Positions 30,219-39,822 of a DNA stretch of 64,000 nt are shown one piece after another. Under the pieces are notes generated by a model, which did no database searches, was not told the DNA's origin, and saw nothing but the letters and a program-made list of their open reading frames with translations. The first letter of the stretch is position 1; each line of letters starts with the position of its first letter. The position numbers and the translations under genes are program-made. The stretch comes from Melanopsichium pennsylvanicum (taxonomy: Eukaryota; Basidiomycota; Ustilaginomycetes; Ustilaginales): contig OAPG01000003.1 in assembly GCA_900208305.1 (NCBI GenBank), forward strand, positions 744,001 through 808,000. Direction: 5' to 3'.

Positions 30219-32247
30219 TTTGAGTGACTAGAAGGTTTTGACCGATGTTAATAGCCAGAGAAAGGCCGGGCTGCTTATCGAAGCAAGGTTAGACCAACAG
30301 CAATTTCTAACATGTAAGCCGAGTGAATCGGAGGCTCGGGGCGTCGCGAAGAAGCGGGGGTATAACAAAGGAAAGCCGCCTTGCTGAAGGTAGGAAAGTG
30401 ATCCAAAGGAGGAGGGGAGAGAGAAAAGAAAAGGTAGTTTGAAGAGTCGCCCGTGTTGGTTGATGTTGGAGTGGGTAAAGAGGGGTATTGAAGAAACTGC
30501 CGGAGGCTCGAGGTTATATAGATTTTGCTAGAAGATGGCGACATGGAAGGACAGCTTCGAACTGAGAGGCATAAGTTAGGCGGACCCCTGGCAGACAAAA
30601 GTTGACAAGACCGAAGGCAAACAACGTCAAATTCGATGATCTAGGCGTGGAACTTCTTGGCATTCGGAAGGAGTTGGAGTTCTCTCGATCCACGCCAGAT
30701 AGCGAGCAAAAACTTGTTCGTTGCTGTTGAGCTGTCGTGATAGGATCAGGCGAGGTGAAGTGATGACCATTCGCAGCCCTGGTTCGGAAGATATTATTAC
30801 GGAACGCCAAGACCATAGCTGGCGGCGCTGTCCACGACATCTGCAGGTAAAGGCGTATGTCACAATCTTATCATCCAGCCTTGTTCGCCATGATTAGCAG
30901 TGTGCCGGGTTCGCATGCTAGAGTGAATTAATCGCACCAACAAGGCAAGGCAGCGGTGTTTAAGAAGAGCGACTAGAAGCGAAGAAAGCCAAGGGTCCGG
31001 CAATGTGGAGTTGGAAGGATTGACCCAAAGTGAATGGTCCAGTGCGTCATGGAGCGATAGGTTGGATATGCATGTATGTCCACCCTTGGAGCAGGGTAAG
31101 AGAGAGTGCTGCCAAAACCGCACTATTATTAATATTTCATTTCAATATTGGAAGGAAAGGGCCAAGACTTTGAATAAAATGGTTCGAAATTCACGTCGCT
31201 GCAAAAGTATTGGTAATGACAGGCGTTTTGCATGCTTTGATTTTGTACAGAGTGCCAAGATGCTGTGCCAAGAATTTACGAGTCTTGCTCTCATCCGGAG
31301 CCTGCTTCTCTTTCAGCGTAGTTTTAGCAAATATGACGCAAGTCTTGGCATGTGGGGAATTCAAGATTTAGCCTATGTTTCTGGCAAAGTGCCCTTTTTC
31401 TCTGCGCGTTTGGCCTGTCTCGGAGATTAAGTTTTCAAGTTGCCATGTTTGCGTAGGCTTTCGAATACCAAAAATCTTAGGCACATGTGCAAGCACGTTC
31501 CAGACGATGGATGCAATCATGAACGGACATTGAACTCAGTCTTTTCATACTGTACAATAGACTGATATGGGCTTCAATTGTGTCTCATTGGCGGCCGCAG
31601 TCGACTGATAAGCGACGAGTAAGCAGTCATCACCACTGTAACGCGTGGAACTTGGCCATTCTTGTGAAAGTTCAAAAGATTATGCTGCGCCGATGTCGTT
31701 CTACTACCTTCGATTTCTTATCTTCGGATATAGCTCCAAAATCATCCGTATCCATTCCCATTGCAAACTTCGAGCTGACATTTGTCACGCCCTGACTTGC
31801 GCATGCTCAGGTGTGTGCCAAATAGCGTGATATGCACGTTGTTGCGTTGTCGACACGTGTCATTGGCATAACCATTGCCGTAGGCTCGGTAAGTTAAAGG
31901 TTGATCATCTCTTCCAAACCAAGATGAATAACTTCGATGATCGACATGGAAGAAGAGGCTTCAGTGTCTGTAATGCGATTGTAGCAGAGGGAAGTAGATG
32001 GTATCACCGAGTCAGTTGGTGACTCTGTTCAGTCTGCAAGGTGTACTGTCGGTAGCATAGCTTCTAGTTTGTCTTCTATCAACCTAACAGCTCACGCCTA
32101 GATGCTAGACATGGTTACGAGATAATGACGGAAAAGTAATCAGACAGACAACAGGATCGATTGAAGACATCGTCCGAGCGGAATGCAGGCGCCATGCGAA
32201 TTACAGCTCCTCTGAGAGAAGAGCGGCCGGCGGCAGACATTGCAGAT
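30219..32247 (-). promoter_or_regulatory. Long upstream region of the ENA gene with clustered GCCARG sites
   Basis: About 2 kb without a convincing gene. A TATATAA box on the minus strand lies at 30520-30514, about 296 bp before the ATG. I count nine matches to the PacC/Rim101 consensus GCCARG on either strand: 30587, 30656, 30806, 30988, 31161, 31254, 31267, 31344 and 31651 (start positions). Random expectation at even base composition is about two. PacC/Rim101 is the fungal alkaline-pH regulator, and ENA pumps are typical alkaline-pH genes, so pH control is a reasonable inference. The sites are seen; their use is not shown. Confidence 0.5.
30514..30520 (-). promoter_or_regulatory. Possible TATA box of the ENA gene
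   Basis: TATATAA read on the minus strand, about 296 bp upstream of the start codon. It fits a TATA element if the 5' leader is around 200 nt or more. Confidence 0.4.
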
Positions 32248-34266
32248 TTACAAGCACCGAGCTTTCACCAAGGTCATCCTGCGGCTAACAAAAAGCAAGG
32301 TTGGCACTGAAAAAGGACAGGACTTACCCGAACAAGCAATTCTCGCCAAAATGGCACTCCCCAGTACGAATCATGTTGGGACATTTTCGCTGCTTGAGGC
32401 GAGATCGAAGCCTTCCCTTGTATTCCATCGAGATAGGTTCGTGTGAGTAGGTGCAAGATTCGCCAAGAATGCAGCCTTCTTCGGAGAGGTGGTGAAACAC
32501 GCATGGTTTCGAACCTACCGTTCTGGTCCCCGAATCATCAGCTGCACCGCGCGCTTCTTGGTCCTTTCGATGCGTAAGTCGCACATCGTTGGACATGGAT
32601 AACCGAAGGTTTAGTCAGACAGTAAGACAGGAAGGAGCGATCAAAGAAGCAAAAGGAGAAGGAACGTATTCAGAGTTAGTGAGCTTCGAGTAAAACAAAA
32701 GCCAAACGCTGGGCACGTTACCGAGATTCTTGGCGACCTGCCATGCACTAAGAGCAAATGCATACCACTCACGTATCTTAACATGTCCATGTTGGCAGCT
32801 CCATAGTTTTTGAACAAGTAATCGAGATCGATGGCCCGATGAGCGTACTCTTTGTACGCATTCGATTTTACGGCAAAGCCAGGCACTTGAACCAAATGGA
32901 CTTTGTTTTCGAGCAGTCCGGTCTCCTGGATTGTATTGAGCTCTTCCTTGTATCCAAGATCGTCGAGGCCTCCCAGATAGGCACGGTAACAGCGTGGATC
33001 GCGCAGTGCATCTGCCAGCGCCGCTTTTACCCGCATGTCCGCTGCTTGGTCGCCACGACCCACGTTGACGACGTAATTGTGAAGGCTGCTATCAATGATG
33101 CCTTGAAGAAAGTCGTAGAAGATCTCCCGACGAACGATACGGCTCAGGTTGAGAACAAGGGAGAGCGGACTCAGCGCACAGAAGATTCGGACGCGCAGAT
33201 CCAGCAAGTGAGGGATGAGCTGATGTTTCTTGGCGATACGGGTACGTAACTCTTTGTACACGAATTTTCCTCCCTCGTAACCTTTGGTCATATGGCGCGG
33301 ATCGAACAGGAGATTGTCACCATCCAGAATGACTATGATGAATTTTCGAGGGTCTTTTTTTAGCACAGATGTGAGGTAAGACTCCCTTGGCGGTCCATCT
33401 TGCATGAGTGTATAGTCTTTGTTCGGATCCCAGGCGGTATCGGACTGGTAAAGACCGATAAACTCATCCAACTCGGCCTTTTGTAGATCAGAGAGCGTTG
33501 GACGTGTGAATTTGAGCGGAACTTGCTCGGCTTCCTGAGCTTGCGACGCTTCGTAGTCTCGGATGACACCTGCCGTCATCAGTCCGAAATCAAGATCATT
33601 ATAGGCTTGGCTTTCAATCTCGGCATTTCGCCGCGGTGTTTCAAATGGTAGATCGTTGGATAGTAGGCTCGGTCGGGACCCTGACTTCTTCGCAAAGAAC
33701 GCTCGCAAGTGCTCCTGCACTGAGGCAAGCGGGTCTTCTGGAGGAGCTTCCTCTATTGGATTGTCCGAGACTATAGCATCGGACTCACCATCCGCTATAG
33801 GCTCCGCATAACGGGAAGAGCTTTCGTAGATTGTCTTAAGCCTGTCGCTCAATCGTTGTGTCTGTCGTTGAGCGGCGCGATCTACATTTGCAGACCTTTT
33901 GATCGCATTCTTGTATGACTCAAAGTTTTTTGCTTGAGTTCCCTTCTCCTTGCCTTTGTATGAAGCATGCAAGTCTTTCTTTGCTTGGATATGTGCAGAA
34001 CCGCGTATTACCTGGCGTTCGGATTTTGGACCTGTGATTTGAACCGGGGGTATACCCTGCTGGCCGGCACTCTTGTTTCCGAGGCGCTCAGCGCCGCCTT
34101 TATCTTGCGAATCGCTTTCCCGCTTGGGCAGAGGAGGTGTGGCTGTCGAAGCTGCTCGGTTGGGTAGCCACGTACGTGACTGCGCTGCTGGAGAAAGCAG
34201 CTTACTCAAAGAAGCGCAACCTGAGGCTATCACCCTCGCCTTCCTTGCAGAAGTCGTACCCAGCAT
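32248..34266 (-). CDS. CCCH zinc-finger protein with conserved N-terminal domain, spliced
   Basis: Exon 1 (34266-32773, 498 codons) ends at AGATAC before donor GTGAGTGG. A later exon codes for tandem CCCH fingers: PCVFHHLSEEGCILGESCTYSH, an intact first finger, then CPNMIRTGECHFGENC. It ends at donor GTAAGTCC (exon end 32328). A final 31 nt exon (32278-32248) supplies the stop. The middle splicing is uncertain: either one intron ending at CATCGAAAG, or a 16 nt micro-exon (GTCGCCAAGAATCTCG) flanked by two introns, one of only 35 nt. Residues about 300-480 (KFIIVILDGDNLLFDPRHM) resemble the domain that precedes such fingers in fungal proteins. With the splicing given, the second finger ends in Met instead of His. 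The N-terminus resembles a mitochondrial presequence. RNA binding is inferred from the fingers. Confidence 0.65.
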
Positions 34267-34636
34267 CTTCGGCCTTTGCTCTGTAGTATACGCCTACTTG
34301 ATCAGACTTCCTTTTAGCATGTTGCGGTGGAATGAGATGCTATCGATAACTGACGCAGGCACGTATGTACAGCTGATGTTGTATTGAACTACCAACTTTT
34401 GTTCTTCCTTTCTTCTCGGAAGTGGAGTAAAAATAAACCGAAACCCGAAAATTGTAACTTGAACTGTTTGGACCCTTGTCCTCTTCTAAACACCATGCAG
34501 TTTTCCTTCGTTACGCTGGCTTGCCTTACACATATCTTCACCGGCACATCATATAAGCCCTCTGTCCAACCAACATGCATAGATAGATAATCGAGTTCGG
34601 TGGCATTTAACCACTCAACTCCGCCCATAGACCATC
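34267..34636. other. Divergent intergenic region
   Basis: The 370 bp between the CCCH gene and the Rev7 gene, probably holding both promoters. No specific element was recognised. Confidence 0.4.
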
Positions 34637-35929
34637 ATGGATAAAGGCAAAGCTAGACAACTCGACACAGACCCCAAAGTCGTCCCACCGCGCGATCGAG
34701 TAGAAGACTCTCCACTCACCTACAATCAGCTCGTGGCTGGCCTCATCGATTTCCTCGAGGTCGCTTTCCATACCATTCTATGCATGCGATCCGTGTACCC
34801 GTATGACGTATTTGCTCGTCGCAAGAAGTACAGCCACCCATGCTACCAATCTCGACACCCCGGTCTCACCGAGTACATATCCCGCGTTCTCGCTGCACTT
34901 CGTAGCGAAATCGAAAAGAGTTCCGTCAGCAAAGTGATCCTCGTCATTCGCCCCAATGTTGTCGCGGATCCAAGCGATGGCGTATCTGGAAGTGGATCTT
35001 CCGCTGGCATAAGCTCGAGTGATGGCGGTCCCAATCCAGCCGATCCGTACGAACGCTTCGTCTTCAGCCTCGACTACATCCTTCCATCATCCCTCATAGA
35101 TCCTCGTGACAGAGATCTGGCGATATCGAGCAACGTGACAAGCAACGAACTTGAGCAGATTTTTAGAGGATTTGTGCAAAAGCTCATGGTCGTTGATGGG
35201 ATCCTTTACGACATGCCTGCCTCCACCGCTTCCGCAAGCAGAGACTCTGACGGCGCGCCAGCCACAGAATTGACATTCGCAGTAGTGCTCGAAATGATCG
35301 ATGAGGACACTTCGCCCTCCGGCAGAGACCGACACCAACCAAATACAGGAGACTGGATCCCAGCCGATGGCGAAACGCTTGGCCGCACTCACCGTTCACC
35401 TCGTCATGGCAGCGGCGATGGCGTGGACCTAGCACCGAAGATTCGACCCATCAAAACCCTAGACTCTGGTGTGATCAACATGATGCTTTATGTCGAAGAA
35501 GACCTCTTTGCCAAATCCAGCCATGGCCAACACAATCCTCGCGGCTCTCCTTCCAAACGTAACAGCGCTGTCAAGCCAACGTCTGCTCAACCGCTGCGAA
35601 AGCCTCAAGGGATAGAAGATGAGCTCTTGCTTACAAAAGCCACCCAAATCGACGTCTCCACAGCAGGAGGAAATGCCAGAGATCTCAAGAATCGAGCTCG
35701 CCGACTAGACGCAGAGAGGGACCTGGACCAACCAGCACTTGCCGAGGTCGATGCTGAGCCAGACATTGCTCAAGCGAAAACGAAGCGCAAGAGGGCGAGG
35801 ATGGTGCTTGGCGAAACACGAGCGGCGGAGAGTGATTCAGAATCGAGTTCAAGCGGGCCAAGTTCGCCCAGTGGCAGCAGTCAGAGTGTCAGGGACGCTT
35901 TTGGTGGTCATCTCAGTGGCGGGTTCTAG
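34637..35929 (+). CDS. REV7: HORMA-domain protein Rev7/MAD2L2 homologue
   Basis: A 430-residue protein. The HORMA domain covers about residues 25-305. It shows the Rev7 landmarks VAGLIDFLEVAFHTILCMRSVYPYDVFARRKKY (start of the domain), HPGLTEYISRVL, and LEQIFRGFVQKLMVVDGILYD, and ends in the safety-belt-like text INMMLYVEEDL. Rev7 is the accessory subunit of the translesion polymerase zeta and also acts in checkpoint and repair-choice complexes. The domain is expanded by two Ser/Gly/Asp-rich inserts compared with the animal protein (about 210 residues). A C-terminal tail of about 130 residues is basic and then Ser-rich (KTKRKRARMVLG; SSSSGPSSPSGSS), with a possible nuclear signal. It is convergent with RIT1 (88 bp apart). 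Confidence 0.88.
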   Translation: MDKGKARQLDTDPKVVPPRDRVEDSPLTYNQLVAGLIDFLEVAFHTILCMRSVYPYDVFARRKKYSHPCYQSRHPGLTEYISRVLAALRSEIEKSSVSKVILVIRPNVVADPSDGVSGSGSSAGISSSDGGPNPADPYERFVFSLDYILPSSLIDPRDRDLAISSNVTSNELEQIFRGFVQKLMVVDGILYDMPASTASASRDSDGAPATELTFAVVLEMIDEDTSPSGRDRHQPNTGDWIPADGETLGRTHRSPRHGSGDGVDLAPKIRPIKTLDSGVINMMLYVEEDLFAKSSHGQHNPRGSPSKRNSAVKPTSAQPLRKPQGIEDELLLTKATQIDVSTAGGNARDLKNRARRLDAERDLDQPALAEVDAEPDIAQAKTKRKRARMVLGETRAAESDSESSSSGPSSPSGSSQSVRDAFGGHLSGGF

Positions 35930-36017
35930 CTAAAGCTGCATACCATAAACGAAAAATGCTGTCGATGCTTCGTATCATATCTTTGCTTTGATATACACAT
36001 ACGATTTTGAACATATT

Positions 36018-37598
36018 CTATGTTTGCTGAAGGGGCCGATGTTGCTGGCTGAGCAAGAGCTCGTTGACACGCAGCAAGAATGCTCGGCTGGGTGCTGCAC
36101 GAGGATTCGCACTGATCAGCCATTGCAGTCTTCGTCTCATTGTGTCTTTGCTGAGTTGTTGTCTATGCAATTCGAGATTTGCCTTGTCATAGACCAATTC
36201 TCGCTTGTCGGTGAAGCACGATGCGAGGATGGCCACAACGAGGCTGCCTGATAGGTCTTTGCCGTCCTGACAACATACCAACACTTTCTGCCGTTGGGTC
36301 GTAGGGAAAGACACAGCGGTGAGTGTGGAATGCGCGAGAGCGATGGCGGGTGAGAAGGCTGTACGAATGCTGGATAGGCCCTTTTTGTTTGGTGCCATGT
36401 GCACCGGGTATATTTGCTGTCGTGTGGTAGAGTCGATGAGTTTAAGTGAGGACAGTTTACCCGGTAGACCCTTGTCAGCGGGAGGCGCAATGTTTGTTAA
36501 GTGGATGATGAGGTTGTATCGAATCTTTTCTTCGGCCGTGAAGGGATGATCTGCGGCACGGGAGCCGATACAGATGCCAGTCTCGCCAACTTCCGTATCA
36601 TACTCTCTTCCATCAGCGCTGTCCTCGCCGCGGCAATTCTGCAGACCTAGTGGCGTGAACCAGTGTGCTCCAGCCCCACCTTTCAACCTTTGCCCGGCGA
36701 CCAAGCGATCGACTAGCGCCTCCAAGTTGTCCTTTCTGCATGCTAACAGCTCAGCCCGATGCTCCCAAAATATATCCGGGGTCAAACCTCGCGCCCAATT
36801 CTCATGATCATCACCGGCCCCCTGTACGTACACGAAGCCCTGACCTCCCTCGTTGCCTCCTTCTTTCAAATCTCCATCTGTGAGATCTGCCGAATCCGAA
36901 ACGAATCTTGATGCGGAAACCAGCACGATCGGTGTAAACTCTCCCGTCCCGAAAGAGATCGGGAGGGTGTTCAAATCAGTTTGAGGCGTAATGAACATCG
37001 GCTTGAGTACTTTGTCGAGCTTAGGCACCTGCAAGTCAGAATTCAGCAATGAGTCGACAAAACCATCGATGCGGGCCTCTATTTGATCATGCTCTGTCGG
37101 AGGGATCATCCACTCTGGGGTAACGAGGGCAGACCCTTCATCACTAGGAACACCATATTTCCTTCGTGAAGCCTTATTCAGCACAGTGCACCAGATAGGA
37201 ATAGTCTTGCTCAGAGCGTCGGGCATACTCTTACCTCTCCGCGTGCTGTCCACAATCAATGCACCCCCCGCACAGAGTATGCGGGGGATGAGATGAAGGT
37301 TGGAGCGCTTGAGTGAGAAGCTCCATTGATGCGTGTGACCGTCTGTTGATTTAAAGTAAGATACGTCCGATGTAATGTCAGGGTCTGTGTACCATCCTCC
37401 AGCACGGAGATTGCAAGTGAGGATGAGCGAAGGGTAGCGATCGTGGATGCGACGAATGAATGTCGAGTCCGAGGCGATGCTGTGAAGTTTGTTGAAGATG
37501 TGTCTTGATTCGTGCTTGATGTGGGAACTATGCGACCACTCTGATTGCATGATGGACCTTTGGGGCAAAGGAATGTCCGCAGCTTCTCTCTGTGTCAT
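36018..37598 (-). CDS. RIT1: Initiator tRNA 2'-O-ribosyl phosphate transferase, Rit1
   Basis: A 526-residue single-exon protein. Rit1 adds a phosphoribosyl group to A64 of the initiator methionine tRNA, keeping it out of elongation. Family text: HIFNKLHSIASDSTFI and LILTCNLRAGGWYTDP near the N-terminus, and FKSTDGHTHQWSFSLKRSNL, then GGALIVDSTRRGKSMPDALS in the first domain. A C-terminal domain with VCCQDGKDLSGSLVVAIL (about residue 440) looks like a phosphatase-type P-loop, as described for the Rit1 C-terminal domain. Length is close to the yeast enzyme (about 510). The start is the ATG at 37598. The neighbour on the other side is a broken polysaccharide deacetylase. Confidence 0.9.
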   Translation of the reverse strand: MTQREAADIPLPQRSIMQSEWSHSSHIKHESRHIFNKLHSIASDSTFIRRIHDRYPSLILTCNLRAGGWYTDPDITSDVSYFKSTDGHTHQWSFSLKRSNLHLIPRILCAGGALIVDSTRRGKSMPDALSKTIPIWCTVLNKASRRKYGVPSDEGSALVTPEWMIPPTEHDQIEARIDGFVDSLLNSDLQVPKLDKVLKPMFITPQTDLNTLPISFGTGEFTPIVLVSASRFVSDSADLTDGDLKEGGNEGGQGFVYVQGAGDDHENWARGLTPDIFWEHRAELLACRKDNLEALVDRLVAGQRLKGGAGAHWFTPLGLQNCRGEDSADGREYDTEVGETGICIGSRAADHPFTAEEKIRYNLIIHLTNIAPPADKGLPGKLSSLKLIDSTTRQQIYPVHMAPNKKGLSSIRTAFSPAIALAHSTLTAVSFPTTQRQKVLVCCQDGKDLSGSLVVAILASCFTDKRELVYDKANLELHRQQLSKDTMRRRLQWLISANPRAAPSRAFLLRVNELLLSQQHRPLQQT

Positions 37599-38060
37599 GT
37601 CGACATGCTGAGTTTGATGTAGCTGTCAAAAGGGAGAAAGAGGTGATGATGTTATGACAGAGCGAGCGCCTCATCGAGATTCAAGCCGTCAGACAAAAAA
37701 TTATCTGGCAATGAGGAGGACCCTGAACGAATAGACTGTACCGTAAATTTACGTCAATTTGCTCGTGCCCGCTTCGATACTTCTCGATTCTTTTGCTTCA
37801 AGCGTTATACAGGCTGCTGACGATACGGCAATGCTGGATAAGGTTTCTCCAAGGTCGTCATATTGGTGTGTGCTGGTTGCCAACTAGATGGCGACGGCGT
37901 GGTGCACAATCTGCCACAGTGTCTGACGATTTTCGGCGACATCCTCAAAACCGAATCGACGGCATCTCAAAAAGAGAATGTCGCCGGAAACCGTAAAACA
38001 GTGTTCAGGCTTAACATTTCGTCGGGTACGCATTTCAGGTGGGACTCGACATGAACCCGA
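37599..38060. other. Intergenic region
   Basis: About 460 bp between the RIT1 start and the deacetylase relic. Contains the RIT1 promoter. I see no further deacetylase sequence that would complete the relic. Confidence 0.4.
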
Positions 38061-38381
38061 CAGGGATATTGGATGGGGACACGGGACATGGGACACGAAC
38101 ATGGATATGCACGTATGTTCACAGAGAAAGCTGGTAAATCTTACGGTAGGGTCAACCCGAGGGGCATCGAGGAGATGTGGGAGGACATGTTCCGATGGCT
38201 TTACGAGAACGAGCAAGACTTTGCCTTCCCCATCACAGGGTGTCTCAATGTGTCAGGTCGACCCCAGGTCTTGGCGACGCACGAAAGGTTTATCGACTGG
38301 ATCAACACGCATCAAGGTGTCACGATGGACGAAATGAACAAGGACTTCCGTGGTGGAAACAAGTCTCCCGCCCAAGCTTGA
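38061..38381 (+). pseudogene. Polysaccharide deacetylase C-terminal relic
   Basis: An open stretch of about 106 codons after an in-frame TGA at 38052. The text (RGIEEMWEDMFRWLYENEQD, then GRPQVLATHERFIDWINTHQ) matches the C-terminal end of PuuE-like polysaccharide or imide deacetylases. The usual HP of the FPxxxHPxxSGRP motif is replaced by GC (FPITGCLNVSGRP), and the usual Trp after GV is missing. Only about 460 bp separate it from RIT1, so the N-terminal catalytic two thirds are absent. A truncated, non-functional copy is the simplest reading. It could still be transcribed. Confidence 0.65.
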
Positions 38382-38531
38382 GAAGCACGTCCCTCGATCG
38401 ATCTGATGTGCTGTCGCGAGTATGCAAATGGTTGCCCACCGGCGTTGCGACGCTTCGAGAGCCTGTCAATTGTTCCTGAGCGACAACTCTGAGTATATGC
38501 CTTGTAAAGAGCGCGTTTGCTGACAGAAGCT

Positions 38532-39443
38532 TCAGAACTTGCGCCCGATACCAACCTTCTTCTTGGCCTTTCCGCCGTCGAAGTGATCCATCTTCTGAGC
38601 TGCCTTGCTGAGGTTTGTCTGTGTGCTCTCAACCTCTGAGTCCAGCTGCCCAAGCAACTCGGTTTGCTCGCCCAACTCTTGATTGATCGCTTCACCCATC
38701 TGTTTCTGCCTCCGTAGGATAGCAGCCAGATTGAGCAGCTGTTCGTCTTGTTGGTCCATGGCTTCGGACTGAGACTGGAACAGCTGAGCGTGGTTGAGAG
38801 GACGAGTAGCATCGGTCTCCTCCGCTGGCGGTCGTGGTGCGTTGGGTGATGGTGCGCAAAGTGTCCGTGTTCCTGGTGGGAGGGCGCCCGGCATGCTGTT
38901 CAGATTGGTCCGTGATGCCGCTGTCATTCTTGGAGCTCGAGGGGATGCTGTCAATGAGGCTGCCGTTGCCGTAACCATCCGAATGCTCATCGGCCACTCG
39001 ATAAACATCTTGAACGCCTCAGACTCTCTCCATCCCGCATCCTCATCCATCACAATCGCCTTGAGGTACATCTCCAACGACTGCATCCTCTCCTTGAGCC
39101 GCACTTGCTCATCATATCCATCTCCAGATTGATCGCCCGATGCGAAAGAGAGAAAGCCGGAGAAGGTCTTCTTCCATTCCCTCGCACGTTCTCTCGGTGG
39201 CAGTGTGCGAGGTGGTGGTCGACCTGCTCCACCTGGCTCGCCCGCACAGCTCGAGGCAGGACCGTTGGGTGAGGCAGCGAGGTTCTTGTCGAGCCGAACG
39301 AATTCAGAGTATCGTCGATACACGGTCCATGAGCGTACAGGCAGTTGAATGACGACGGCGTAGACGATATATGAGGAGGCGGTGCCGGAACGAGATTCGT
39401 ATCGCGGTATGGAGATGCCTTGGAGGGGCTGTGCCTGAGCCAT
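38532..39443 (-). CDS. VAM7: Vam7-like Qc-SNARE with PX domain
   Basis: A 303-residue protein from the ATG at 39443 (the frame reaches further only through a TTG). The PX domain spans about 8-150 and shows the phosphoinositide-binding features VYRRYSEFVRLDKNL and the Pro-rich stretch PPPRTLPPRER, followed by helices ending FKMFIEW. The Qc-SNARE motif is at about 225-290 (MDQQDEQLLNLAAIL, then EINQELGEQ-type text), with the zero-layer Gln in GEQTELLGQLDSEV. It has no transmembrane segment, as in yeast Vam7, which binds PI3P on the vacuole and drives homotypic vacuole fusion with the HOPS complex. The linker is Ala/Pro/Thr-rich and longer than in yeast. Confidence in the family is high. Confidence 0.88.
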   Translation of the reverse strand: MAQAQPLQGISIPRYESRSGTASSYIVYAVVIQLPVRSWTVYRRYSEFVRLDKNLAASPNGPASSCAGEPGGAGRPPPRTLPPRERAREWKKTFSGFLSFASGDQSGDGYDEQVRLKERMQSLEMYLKAIVMDEDAGWRESEAFKMFIEWPMSIRMVTATAASLTASPRAPRMTAASRTNLNSMPGALPPGTRTLCAPSPNAPRPPAEETDATRPLNHAQLFQSQSEAMDQQDEQLLNLAAILRRQKQMGEAINQELGEQTELLGQLDSEVESTQTNLSKAAQKMDHFDGGKAKKKVGIGRKF

Positions 39444-39822
39444 TGTAAGCGGAAAGTAGCGTGATTGCAAGTCAGGTACAGCAGATGAGGGTTGTGCTTT
39501 GTTCCGTGCCTGAGAGTTGAATGCGTTCAGTTGATGATGGTCGGTTGGTAAGAGATGGTTCAGGGTCTAAAAGTGTTGATGTGCGTTTGTGGATGCAGGG
39601 TAAGCTCAGTGTGGAGTGATCTCAAAACTACAACGCGTCCGGGGTGTAAGCTTGGCGAAAGCAGCGCAATCGCCACTTTCAACCTGGGCCATGCTCCTTC
39701 ATTGCTCAGCCATCTAACACTCACGAGCTCACGGTCACACGCACAAACTCTCGTGTCGGTTTAGTCTTTCTTAATTGCAACAGGATGGACGTAAGCACTG
39801 TATTTGCGAGGCTACGTCTGGC
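39444..39822. other. Intergenic spacer
   Basis: The 379 bp between the VAM7 start and the ARP2 stop (same strand). Holds the VAM7 promoter. No element recognised. Confidence 0.4.
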
